A stretch of DNA of 8,036 bases from an uncultured Lachnospiraceae bacterium. Its GTDB lineage: Bacteria > Bacillota > Clostridia > Lachnospirales > Lachnospiraceae. Position 1 is the stretch's first letter. Each line of letters starts with the position of its first letter. The notes under the pieces are model-generated. The model saw only the letters and a list, made by a program, of their open reading frames with translations. It was not told the origin of the DNA and ran no database searches. The position numbers and the translations under genes were made by a program. The stretch is from positions 1 to 8,036 of the forward strand of contig CACZOS010000029.1 in NCBI GenBank assembly GCA_902782815.1, read 5' to 3'. Shown one piece after another: positions 1-7,456 of the stretch.

Positions 1-1008
1 GCGCGTATCCGTCTCGCGAAGCACGCGGGCAACAAGATCATGGAGCTCGTGGAAAAAGACATCCGTCCCCGCGACATCATGACGGAAGATGCCTTTCTGA
101 ACGCCATGGCGGTTGACATGGCTCTCGGCTGTTCCACGAACACGATGCTGCATCTGCCCGCGATTGCACAGGAGGCAGGCGTCAGAATCGACATGAACGT
201 GGCAAACGAGGTTTCCGGCAAAACACCGAACCTGTGCCATCTGGCACCTGCCGGTCCCACCTATATGGAAGACCTTAATGAAGCAGGCGGTGTCTACGCT
301 GTCATGAATGAGCTGAGCAAGAAAGGCCTCTTAAATGAAGATCTGATCACCGTTACCGGAAAAACGGTGGGAGAAAATATCAAGGATGCGGTCAACCTGA
401 ATCCGGAGGTTATTCGTCCCATCGACAATCCCTATATGGCTTCCGGCGGAATCGCTGTCCTTAAAGGGAATCTGGCTCCGGATACCGGAATCGTGAAACA
501 GTCCGCTGTCGTTCCCGAGATGATGGTTCATGAGGGCCCCGCCCGGGTGTTCGACTGTGAAGAGGATGCCATTGAGGCGATCAAGGGCGGAAAGATCGTT
601 GCCGGTGACGTGGTGGTCATCCGTTATGAAGGACCCAAAGGCGGTCCCGGCATGAGAGAGATGCTCAATCCCACTTCTGCCATCGCGGGCATGGGCCTGG
701 GTTCCTCCGTTGCCCTGATCACCGACGGACGTTTCTCCGGCGCTTCCCGCGGAGCATCCATCGGCCATGTTTCCCCCGAGGCGGCTGTGGGCGGTCCCAT
801 CGCCCTGGTTGAAGAGGGAGACATCATCAAGATCGATATTCCCAACAATAAGCTGGATGTGGACATTTCCGACGAGGAGATGGAAGAAAGAAGAGCGAAA
901 TGGCAGCCCAGGGAACCCAGGGTCAAGGAAGGATACCTCCTTCGTTACGCCGCTCTGGTCACCTCCGGAAACCGGGGGGCAGTCCTCGATCTGGATCAGA
1001 TCAAATAA
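1..1008 (+). CDS. ilvD: Dihydroxyacid dehydratase, C-terminal part (5' end outside window)
   Basis: IlvD dehydrates 2,3-dihydroxy-isovalerate and 2,3-dihydroxy-3-methylvalerate to the 2-oxo acids that precede valine/leucine and isoleucine; it is a cytoplasmic Fe-S enzyme. The reading frame is open from base 1, so the ATG at 40 is internal (the residues before it are [13 protein letters not shown]) and 335 residues are visible. The family is usually about 550-570 residues, so roughly 220 are missing, including the region that normally carries the cluster cysteines. Visible family motifs are [10 protein letters not shown] (about 127-156), [18 protein letters not shown] (about 613-666) and [11 protein letters not shown] (721-753), whose serine in RFSG is the proposed catalytic base. 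The C terminus, ending [14 protein letters not shown], is complete and normal for the family. The related Edd dehydratase is less likely because of the ilvB gene only 18 bases downstream. It is presumably cotranscribed with ilvB. Confidence 0.97.
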   Translation, partial: ARIRLAKHAGNKIMELVEKDIRPRDIMTEDAFLNAMAVDMALGCSTNTMLHLPAIAQEAGVRIDMNVANEVSGKTPNLCHLAPAGPTYMEDLNEAGGVYAVMNELSKKGLLNEDLITVTGKTVGENIKDAVNLNPEVIRPIDNPYMASGGIAVLKGNLAPDTGIVKQSAVVPEMMVHEGPARVFDCEEDAIEAIKGGKIVAGDVVVIRYEGPKGGPGMREMLNPTSAIAGMGLGSSVALITDGRFSGASRGASIGHVSPEAAVGGPIALVEEGDIIKIDIPNNKLDVDISDEEMEERRAKWQPREPRVKEGYLLRYAALVTSGNRGAVLDLDQIK

Positions 1009-1026
1009 TGGTAAAGGGGAGTTAAC

Positions 1027-2709
1027 ATGAGACAGATTTTAAACGGTTCAGAGATCGTTATCGAATGTTTGAAAGAACAGGGAGTGGATACCATCTTCGG
1101 ATACCCGGGAGGTACCATCCTCAACATATATGATGAATTATACAAACACAGCAATGAGATCAGGCATATCCTGACATCCCATGAGCAGGGTGCTGCCCAT
1201 GCGGCGGACGGCTATGCCAGGGCCACCGGAAAGGTGGGGGTATGTTTTGCCACATCAGGACCCGGGGCAACCAATCTCGTGACAGGTATCGCCACGGCCC
1301 ATATGGATTCCATCCCCATCATCGCCATCACCTGCAATGTGGGGGTCAGCCTGCTGGGTAAGGATTCCTTCCAGGAGATCGATATCCGTGGTGTCACCGT
1401 GCCCATCACCAAGCACAATTTTATCGTGAAAGACATCGAATCCCTTGCGGATACCATCCGCCAGGCTTTCCGCATCGCCCAGACAGGTCGAAAAGGACCT
1501 GTCCTGATCGATATCACCAAGGATGTTACCGCCGCTACCACCTACTATGAGAGCAAGGAGCCGGAGAAGATCTATCCCGTCAGCGAGACCATTCAGGAAA
1601 GCAAGATCAAGGAAGCCCTGGATGCCATCGAAGCCGCAGATAAACCCTTCGTCCTTCTCGGAGGAGGATGTACCCTTTCCGATGCTTCCGGGGAAGTCAG
1701 GGAGTTTGTCCGCCTTCTGGACGCTCCGGTCTGCGACACCCTGATGGGCAAAGGAGTATATCCGGGCAACGCTGAGTATTATACAGGCATGCTGGGTATG
1801 CATGGGACCAAAACGTCCAATTTCGGCGTTTCCGAGTGTGATCTTCTGGTGGCTATCGGCTGCCGGTTCAGCGACCGTGTATACGGCAACGCGGATACCT
1901 TCGCAAGCAATGCCAGGATCATTCAGATCGATATCGATTCCGCAGAGGTAAATAAGAACATTATGGTGGATATCGGGATCATCGGCGATGTCAAGGCGGT
2001 CCTCACCATGATGAACAAGAGACTGAAACAGCAGTCCCACCGGGAGTGGATCGACCATATCATGGAATTAAAGCAGAAATATCCCCTGACCTATCATCAG
2101 GACAGGCTGGCCGGACCGGCCATCGTGGAGAAGATCGAGGAGCTTACCGGCGGAGAGGCCGTGATCTGTACCGAAGTGGGCCAGCATCAGATGTGGTCCG
2201 CCCAGTTCTATCACTATCCCGAACCCCGCAGATTCCTCACCTCCGGAGGCCTGGGTACCATGGGATACGGCCTTGGAGCCTCCCTGGGTGCCAAGGTGGG
2301 ATGTCCGGACAAGGTGGTGGTAAACATCGCCGGTGACGGATGTCTGCGCATGAATCTCCAGGAGATCGCCACGGCCACCAGATCTGAGATCCCGGTGATC
2401 GAAGTGGTGATCAACAACCAGGTACTGGGTATGGTCCGTCAGTGGCAGACTCTTTTCTACGGCGGCAGATATTCCCACACCACCCTCAAGGATAAGGTTG
2501 ATTTCGTGAAAGTAGCCGAAGCCATGGGCGGCAAGGCGAGAAGAGTGACCACCATAGAGGAGTTTGAAGAGGCATTCAAGGAAGCCATGGCAGGAAAGGA
2601 TTTCTACCTTATCGACTGTATGATCGACAGTGATGACAAGGTATGGCCCATGGTGGCACCGGGCGGTTCCATCGCCGATGCCTTTGCCGAGGAAGATCTG
2701 GAGAAATAA
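1027..2709 (+). CDS. ilvB: Acetolactate synthase, large (catalytic) subunit
   Basis: This ThDP-dependent enzyme condenses two pyruvates to 2-acetolactate (valine/leucine) or pyruvate with 2-oxobutyrate to 2-aceto-2-hydroxybutyrate (isoleucine). Its 560 residues match the normal family length. The N-terminal ThDP domain has the catalytic glutamate E53 in SHEQGAAHAADGYARA (51-66) and FATSGPGATNLVTG (74-87). The middle domain is about 190-330. The C-terminal ThDP domain has EVGQHQMWSAQFY (383-395), SGGLGTMGYG (406-415), the metal/ThDP motif GDG...N (436-443) and the AHAS-typical LGMVRQWQ (467-474) followed by LFYGGRYSH. The last points to biosynthetic AHAS rather than another ThDP carboligase. 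AAGGGGAG at 1014-1021, five bases before the ATG, supports the start. No small regulatory subunit (ilvN) follows; a serA-like gene begins 30 bases downstream. The segment TCNVGVSLLGKDSFQE (102-117) differs from the common GQVP-type sequence, a variation I recall from Clostridia. Confidence 0.95.
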   Translation: MRQILNGSEIVIECLKEQGVDTIFGYPGGTILNIYDELYKHSNEIRHILTSHEQGAAHAADGYARATGKVGVCFATSGPGATNLVTGIATAHMDSIPIIAITCNVGVSLLGKDSFQEIDIRGVTVPITKHNFIVKDIESLADTIRQAFRIAQTGRKGPVLIDITKDVTAATTYYESKEPEKIYPVSETIQESKIKEALDAIEAADKPFVLLGGGCTLSDASGEVREFVRLLDAPVCDTLMGKGVYPGNAEYYTGMLGMHGTKTSNFGVSECDLLVAIGCRFSDRVYGNADTFASNARIIQIDIDSAEVNKNIMVDIGIIGDVKAVLTMMNKRLKQQSHREWIDHIMELKQKYPLTYHQDRLAGPAIVEKIEELTGGEAVICTEVGQHQMWSAQFYHYPEPRRFLTSGGLGTMGYGLGASLGAKVGCPDKVVVNIAGDGCLRMNLQEIATATRSEIPVIEVVINNQVLGMVRQWQTLFYGGRYSHTTLKDKVDFVKVAEAMGGKARRVTTIEEFEEAFKEAMAGKDFYLIDCMIDSDDKVWPMVAPGGSIADAFAEEDLEK

Positions 2710-2739
2710 GAGAACAAATAACCAAAGGAGTAATTTAAC

Positions 2740-3903
2740 ATGTTTCAGTATAAATGTCTCAACCCCATCGCTCAGGTGGGTCTGGACCGTCTGCCGGAGT
2801 CTTTCGTTGAAGTGGAAGATATCGCGGAAGCCCAGGCGGTGCTGGTAAGAAGCGCAAGCATGCATGATCTGCCCGAACTTCCCAAACTCTGCGCGGTGGG
2901 AAGAGCCGGCGCGGGAACCAACAATATCCCGGTGGATGATTATGCCAGGAAGGGAATCGTGGTATTTAACGCCCCGGGTGCCAATGCCAACGCCGTCAAA
3001 GAGCTTGTTCTCACCGGTATGCTGATGGCTTCCCGGGACCTGATCGGCGGTTCCGAATGGGTCATTAAGAACCAGGAAGATGAACTGATCACCAAACATA
3101 TGGAGAAGGCAAAGAAAAAGTTTGCCGGCACGGAGATCAAGGGCAAGAATCTGGGTGTGATCGGCCTGGGCGCCATCGGCGTCCTTGTTTCCAACGCGGC
3201 CTATGATCTGGGTATGGAGGTTTACGGCTATGACCCCTATCTTTCCGTCCAGTCCGCCCTGAGTCTCAACCGTAATGTCCACCATGTGACCAAGGTGGAG
3301 GAGATTTATGAGAAATGTGATTTTATCACGGTACATGTCCCGCTGCTGGACGGCACCAAAAATATGCTGGACGCGGACAGCTTTGCCATGATGAAGGACG
3401 GAGTGACCATCTTAAACTTCGCCAGGAACGGTCTTGTGGATGAGGATGCCCTGAAGGAAGCCATTGCCTCAGACAAGGTGCACTGCTATGTCACCGATTT
3501 CCCCACACCCAAAACCGCAGGACAGGAGGGGGTTATCGCTTTCCCCCACCTGGGAGCTTCCACGGAAGAATCGGAGGACAACTGCGCCATCATGGTGGCG
3601 GATGAGGTCACCGATTATCTGGTCAACGGAAATATCAGCCATTCGGTAAATTACCCCAGCATGGATATGGGAGTCTGCCATACCCGGGGAAGAGTGGCGG
3701 TCATGTATAATAATATCCCCAACATGCTCACCCAGTTTACCGGCATATTTGCAAAGGAAAATGTGAATATCCATGAGATGAGCAACAAGTCAAAGGGAGC
3801 CATCTCCTATGCGGTCTTCGATCTGGATTCCCGGGTTACCGGGGAGACCACGGCAAAGATCGCCGCCATCGACGGAGTGTACAGGGTTAGAATAATCAAA
3901 TAA
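2740..3903 (+). CDS. serA: D-3-phosphoglycerate dehydrogenase-like protein with C-terminal ACT domain
   Basis: Likely catalyses NAD-dependent oxidation of 3-phosphoglycerate to 3-phosphohydroxypyruvate, the first step of serine synthesis. The 387 residues form a D-2-hydroxyacid dehydrogenase. The substrate-binding part contains GRAGAGTNNIPVD (54-66) and FNAPGANANAVKEL (76-89). The Rossmann core has GLGAIG (142-147) with YGYDPY (162-167) just after the second strand. The catalytic arginine is R229 in FARNGLVDE, and the catalytic histidine is H270 in PHLGASTEESEDN. The tail from about 317 (GRVAVMYNNIPNMLTQF) resembles an ACT domain, suggesting feedback control by serine or another amino acid. 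The glutamate usually found in an EP motif before the histidine is not in place; the aligned stretch reads TDFPTPK (252-258). AAAGGAG at 2724-2730, nine bases before the ATG, fixes the start. serC is not adjacent. Another 2-hydroxyacid dehydrogenase activity remains possible; the family assignment is firm, the exact substrate less so. Confidence 0.85.
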   Translation: MFQYKCLNPIAQVGLDRLPESFVEVEDIAEAQAVLVRSASMHDLPELPKLCAVGRAGAGTNNIPVDDYARKGIVVFNAPGANANAVKELVLTGMLMASRDLIGGSEWVIKNQEDELITKHMEKAKKKFAGTEIKGKNLGVIGLGAIGVLVSNAAYDLGMEVYGYDPYLSVQSALSLNRNVHHVTKVEEIYEKCDFITVHVPLLDGTKNMLDADSFAMMKDGVTILNFARNGLVDEDALKEAIASDKVHCYVTDFPTPKTAGQEGVIAFPHLGASTEESEDNCAIMVADEVTDYLVNGNISHSVNYPSMDMGVCHTRGRVAVMYNNIPNMLTQFTGIFAKENVNIHEMSNKSKGAISYAVFDLDSRVTGETTAKIAAIDGVYRVRIIK

Positions 3904-3928
3904 GAAGAGGATCAGGAAAGGGAAAGTT

Positions 3929-5014
3929 ATGGATCAGAAATTGAAAGTCGCTATATTGGGCGGAACCGGTATGGTGGGACAGAGATTTGTCTCTCTGCTG
4001 GAAAACCATCCATGGTATGAGGTTGCAGCCATCGCCGCCAGCCCCCGGTCCGCGGGAAAAACCTATGAGGAAGCGGTGGGTTCCAGGTGGAAAATGGATA
4101 CACCCATGCCGGAATCCGTCAGAAATCTTATCGTAATGAATGTAAATGAGGTGGAGGAAGTAGCCGCCAAAGTGGACTTTGTCTTCTCCGCCGTGGATAT
4201 GAAGAAAGAGGAGATCCGGGCCATCGAAGATGCCTATGCCAAAACCGAAACACCCGTGGTTTCCAACAACAGCGCTCACCGCTGGACACCGGACGTTCCC
4301 ATGGTGGTCCCGGAGATCAATCCGGAACATTTTGCCGTTATCGAAGACCAGAAAAAACGTCTGGGAACCACAAGAGGCTTTGTGGCGGTAAAACCCAACT
4401 GCTCCATTCAGGCCTATGCCCCGGCTCTTACCGCATGGAAGAAATTTGAGCCGGTGGAAGTGGTCGCCACCACTTACCAGGCTATTTCCGGCGCAGGCAA
4501 GACCTTTAAGGACTGGCCGGAGATGGAGGGGAACATCATTCCCTACATCGGGGGCGAGGAGGAGAAATCCGAGCAGGAGCCGCTTAAACTCTGGGGTGAG
4601 ATCGTGGACGGCAAGATCGTAAAAGCCGAGCTTCCGGTCATCACCACCCAGTGTGTCCGTGTCCCGGTGCTTAACGGCCACACTGCAGCGGTTTTCGTAA
4701 AATTCAGGAAAAAAGTCAGCAAAGAGGAACTGATCAGAGCCCTGGAAGAGTTCAGAGGAGAACCTCAGGAACTGGATCTTCCCAGCGCGCCCAGGCAGTT
4801 TATCCGGTATCTGGCGGAGGATGATCGCCCTCAGGTAAGACTGGACGTTGACTATGAGAGGGGAATGGGCGTATCCATCGGCCGTCTCCGGGAAGATACC
4901 GTCTATGACTATAAATTCATCGGCCTGGCCCATAATACCGTACGCGGTGCTGCAGGCGGCGCGGTTCTCTGCGCGGAGATCCTGACTGCCAAGGGCTATA
5001 TCAAAAAGAAATAA
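3929..5014 (+). CDS. asd: Aspartate-semialdehyde dehydrogenase, archaeal/fungal-type
   Basis: Asd reduces L-aspartyl-4-phosphate with NADPH to L-aspartate-4-semialdehyde, the branch point to lysine/diaminopimelate, methionine, threonine and so isoleucine. The 361-residue protein begins with an NADP-binding Rossmann fold, KVAILGGTGMVGQRF (6-20). SNNSAHRW (112-119) and MVVPEINPEHF (125-135) follow. The catalytic cysteine is C158 in VKPNCSIQAYAP, and the catalytic histidine is H251 in RVPVLNGHTAAVF. The C-terminal NTVRGAAGGAVL (336-347) closes the cofactor site. The length and the NCSIQ and SNNSAHRW motifs fit the archaeal/fungal branch rather than the E. coli-like one. The ribosome binding site is modest: an AAAGGG-type stretch at 3917-3922, six bases from the ATG. 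The gene lies 25 bases after serA and 24 before the channel gene, so it is probably in the same operon. No lysC, dapA or hom is adjacent in the window. Substrate assignment is strong given the conserved active-site residues. Confidence 0.95.
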   Translation: MDQKLKVAILGGTGMVGQRFVSLLENHPWYEVAAIAASPRSAGKTYEEAVGSRWKMDTPMPESVRNLIVMNVNEVEEVAAKVDFVFSAVDMKKEEIRAIEDAYAKTETPVVSNNSAHRWTPDVPMVVPEINPEHFAVIEDQKKRLGTTRGFVAVKPNCSIQAYAPALTAWKKFEPVEVVATTYQAISGAGKTFKDWPEMEGNIIPYIGGEEEKSEQEPLKLWGEIVDGKIVKAELPVITTQCVRVPVLNGHTAAVFVKFRKKVSKEELIRALEEFRGEPQELDLPSAPRQFIRYLAEDDRPQVRLDVDYERGMGVSIGRLREDTVYDYKFIGLAHNTVRGAAGGAVLCAEILTAKGYIKKK

Positions 5015-5038
5015 ACATAAGGAAAACGGGAGGCAGAC

Positions 5039-5911
5039 ATGGCAGATATGATGGCCAAAGGCGTAACCGTAGCCGGTGTACTGAACAGATATATCGCGGA
5101 GATCGGAGATGATGTCCTTCATCTTGTGGGGCGGATCATCATCGCCCTTCTGATCATTTTTATCGGCTTTAGGATCATAAAACACGTTCAGAAGATCATG
5201 AAATCGATCTTTGCCCGGTCACCCATAGATCCGGCGCTGGAGACATTTTTAACTTCCGCGGTGAACATCGGACTGAAGATGCTTCTGATCTTTGTGGCCG
5301 TCAATGAGCTGGGGGTTGCCACATCCTCCATCATCGCCATCCTGGGTTCGGCAGGTATCGCCCTGGGTCTTTCTCTTCAGGGATCCCTGTCCAATATCGC
5401 CGGCGGGGTCATCCTTCTGTTGATGAAGCCCTTTAAGATTGGTGACTACATCTATGTGGGCGGTTCGGACCATGAAGGTTTCGTGGAGGCCATCGGCATC
5501 ATGTACACCAGGCTGAGGACCACGGATAACCGTTCCATTCTGATTCCCAACGGACAGCTGTCCTCTGACTCCATCATCAATGCCTCCGGCAAGGAATCCC
5601 GTCAGGAGGATATCACGGTGGGTGTTCCCTATGAGGAGAGTATTGACCGGATCAGAGAGGTCTTACAGGAAGTGATCGATGAGGAGGAAGCGGTGATCCG
5701 TTTTCAGCCCATGGAGATCTTTGTCAACAATTTCAAGGACAGTTTTGTAGAGATGAGGATCCGCTTCTGGGTCAAAACCCCGGATTACTGGAAATGCCGC
5801 TGGAGGACTTTGGAGAACATCAAGAGAAAGTTTGACCAGAACGGGATCTCCGTTCCTTATAATCAGCTTGATGTCAAGATCAAAGCAGAAGGGAATGATT
5901 CTTCCCGATGA
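5039..5911 (+). CDS. MscS-family small-conductance mechanosensitive channel
   Basis: An inner-membrane channel of the MscS family; members open under membrane tension and release solutes during hypo-osmotic shock, and some relatives export amino acids. The 290 residues are close to the 286 of E. coli MscS. Hydrophobic segments lie at about 28-48 (TM1) and 70-92 (TM2). The pore helix TM3 is at about 95-129, with the Gly/Ala-rich AILGSAGIALGLSLQGSLSN and then AGGVILLLMKPFKIGDYI. The cytoplasmic beta domain carries IPNGQLSSDSIINAS (169-183), and an alpha/beta domain runs from about 190 to 280. No extra N-terminal sensor or C-terminal ligand-binding domain is present, so this is a minimal MscS. 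GGGAGG at 5028-5033, five bases before the ATG, favours this start over the ATGs at codons 4 and 5. It is the last gene of the operon, 24 bases after asd and just before a terminator. An ion-specific or metabolite-export role cannot be read from the sequence. Confidence 0.95.
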   Translation: MADMMAKGVTVAGVLNRYIAEIGDDVLHLVGRIIIALLIIFIGFRIIKHVQKIMKSIFARSPIDPALETFLTSAVNIGLKMLLIFVAVNELGVATSSIIAILGSAGIALGLSLQGSLSNIAGGVILLLMKPFKIGDYIYVGGSDHEGFVEAIGIMYTRLRTTDNRSILIPNGQLSSDSIINASGKESRQEDITVGVPYEESIDRIREVLQEVIDEEEAVIRFQPMEIFVNNFKDSFVEMRIRFWVKTPDYWKCRWRTLENIKRKFDQNGISVPYNQLDVKIKAEGNDSSR

Positions 5912-5937
5912 TTATCTGAGAAATGAAAATAAAAACA

Positions 5938-5978
5938 GGCTGAATATCCTGAAAATACCGGATATTCAGCCCTTTTTT
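5938..5978. terminator. Bidirectional intrinsic terminator between convergent operons
   Basis: A perfect 12-bp inverted repeat, GGCTGAATATCC (5938-5949) and GGATATTCAGCC (5960-5971), encloses a 10-base loop. On the + strand it is followed by C then six T (5973-5978), which would end the ilvD-ilvB-serA-asd-mscS transcript 26 bases after the channel stop codon. On the - strand the same stem is followed by TGTTTTTATTTTC (complement of 5925-5937), which would end the argG-argH transcript shortly after the argH stop. The rest of the 87-base gap (5912-5998) shows nothing else that I can support. Confidence 0.93.
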
Positions 5979-5998
5979 ATGCTTTTATGATCAGGAAA

Positions 5999-7423
5999 TC
6001 ACTCATAGAGGGGGGTTCCCAGGGAATCACCGTGTTCCACCAGGTCCGCTTTTTCAAGCCATTGGTCATTGATGGCGATGACTTTTCTTATGGCTTCGGG
6101 ACCGGGCGCCCCAATGGTGTTTCGTTTATCTATGCAGGTCCTGAGAGAGATTGCTTCATAGATATCCTCCCCGAATACCGGACTGATGGCCTGATATTCG
6201 GGCAGGCTCATCTCGTCCAGGGAAATCTGCCGGTCCAGACAGTAGAGAACCAGCTGTCCCACGATGGAGTGGGCATCGCGGAATGGAACACCGTGGTTCA
6301 CCAGATAATCCGCGGCGTCCGTGGCATTGGTGAAACCGTTTCTGGCGCTTTGGGCCATGATATCCTTTCGGAAAGTAATGGTCTTCAGCATGCCGTTGAA
6401 GAGGGCAAGACATCCCTTTACGGTATCGTAGGCATCAAAGGTAAGCTCCTTGTCCTCCTGCATATCTTTGTTGTAGGCAAGAGGGATCCCCTTCATGGTG
6501 GTAAGGAGGGAATTCAGAGCTCCGTAGACACGGCCGGTCTTTCCCCGGACCAGCTCTGCGATATCGGGATTCTTCTTCTGAGGCATGATGGAACTGCCTG
6601 TACTGTAGGCATCATCGATCTCAATGAAACGGTACTCGTTGGAGTTCCAGATGATGATCTCCTCACAGAACCGGCTCAGATGCATCATGATGATGGAGAG
6701 GGCACTGAGCAGCTCGATGACATAATCCCTGTCAGATACCGAGTCCATGCTGTTCAATGTGGGTCCGTAGAATCCCAGAAGGGAGGCGGTCATTTCCCGG
6801 TCCAGGGGATAGGTGGTCCCCGCCAGCGCGCCGGAACCGAGAGGGCAGTAGTTCATCCGTCCGTAAATGTCATTGAGACGACTGTGGTCTCTTTTGAACA
6901 TCTCCATGTAGGCTCCGATGTGGTGGGCCAGGGTGACGGGCTGTGCTTTCTGGAGATGAGTAAAGCCCGGCATGGCTGTATCGACATGGTCTTTCATCAG
7001 CTGATGGCAGGTTTTGATCAGTTCCAGCAGCTCCCGCCGGATGGCCATCAGTTCATCTCTGGTATAAAGCTTCATATCCAGCGCGACCTGGTCATTGCGG
7101 CTTCTTCCGGTGTGCAGTTTCTTTCCGGCATCGCCGATCCTGTCGATCAGGGTGGCTTCCACGAAGCTGTGGATGTCTTCAAATGTGTCGGAGATCTCCA
7201 GAGTCCCTTCCTCCACGTCATGGAGGATCCCCTGGATCCCTTCGATGATCAGGTCTCTCTCTTCCCCGGTCAGGATCCCCGCAGCTGCCAGCATCTTTAC
7301 ATGGGCGATGCTTCCTTCCATGTCCTGTCTGTAAAATTTTCGATCGAAAGTGATGGACGCGTTGAAATTGTAGACCAGCTGATCGGTCTCCTTGGTGAAT
7401 CGTCCTCCCCATAACTGGGCCAT
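5999..7423 (-). CDS. argH: Argininosuccinate lyase
   Basis: ArgH cleaves argininosuccinate to arginine and fumarate, the last step of arginine synthesis, as a cytoplasmic homotetramer of the fumarase/aspartase superfamily. The 474 residues are of normal length and start with MAQLWGGRF, the typical ArgH N terminus. Conserved regions are HTGRSRNDQVALD (104-116), PGFTHLQKAQPVTLAHH (152-168) with the likely catalytic-region H156, and SSIMPQKKNPDIAE (277-290), the superfamily signature loop with the catalytic serine. GALAGTTYPLDRE (198-210) and NGFTNATDAADYLV (362-375) are also ArgH-like. GGGAGGT (complement of 7431-7437), seven bases before the ATG, supports this start; a second ATG five bases upstream is out of frame. 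It follows argG by 33 bases on the same strand, so the two are probably one transcript. No truncation or missing key residue is seen. Confidence 0.98.
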   Translation of the reverse strand: MAQLWGGRFTKETDQLVYNFNASITFDRKFYRQDMEGSIAHVKMLAAAGILTGEERDLIIEGIQGILHDVEEGTLEISDTFEDIHSFVEATLIDRIGDAGKKLHTGRSRNDQVALDMKLYTRDELMAIRRELLELIKTCHQLMKDHVDTAMPGFTHLQKAQPVTLAHHIGAYMEMFKRDHSRLNDIYGRMNYCPLGSGALAGTTYPLDREMTASLLGFYGPTLNSMDSVSDRDYVIELLSALSIIMMHLSRFCEEIIIWNSNEYRFIEIDDAYSTGSSIMPQKKNPDIAELVRGKTGRVYGALNSLLTTMKGIPLAYNKDMQEDKELTFDAYDTVKGCLALFNGMLKTITFRKDIMAQSARNGFTNATDAADYLVNHGVPFRDAHSIVGQLVLYCLDRQISLDEMSLPEYQAISPVFGEDIYEAISLRTCIDKRNTIGAPGPEAIRKVIAINDQWLEKADLVEHGDSLGTPLYE

Positions 7424-7456
7424 TTCATTTACCTCCCATAAGTGCAGTGATCCGGA

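Noticed and set aside
40..42. ATG at 40 as the ilvD start
   Set aside because: The frame is open and IlvD-like from base 1, there is no ribosome binding site in front, and the family needs about 220 more residues upstream.
1255..2058. A 267-codon open frame on the - strand within ilvB
   Set aside because: Shadow of ilvB with low-complexity, family-less translation.
2710..2739. Possible internal promoter or attenuator between ilvB and serA
   Set aside because: The 30-base gap is A-rich but has no convincing -35/-10 pair or hairpin, only a clear ribosome binding site.
2068..3336. A 422-codon open frame on the - strand across the ilvB-serA junction
   Set aside because: Both sense genes are in the same frame and in register with it, so it is again a by-product of avoided TTA/CTA/TCA codons. 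The sense proteins are clearly real.
3896..5185. A 429-codon open frame on the - strand opposite asd and the start of the channel gene
   Set aside because: It is in register with asd, shows no recognisable domain, and is opposite well-conserved coding sequence.
5891..5906. Small inverted repeat GGGAA-TGATTC-TTCCC at the 3' end of the channel gene
   Set aside because: The stem is only 5 bp, lies in coding sequence and has no T run; the 12-bp terminator just downstream explains termination.
5987..7414. A 475-codon open frame on the + strand opposite argH
   Set aside because: It runs in codon register with argH, so its openness only reflects that argH almost never uses TTA, CTA or TCA codons (one TTA, at codon 4). 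The protein resembles no family I know, and argH has a full set of conserved motifs.
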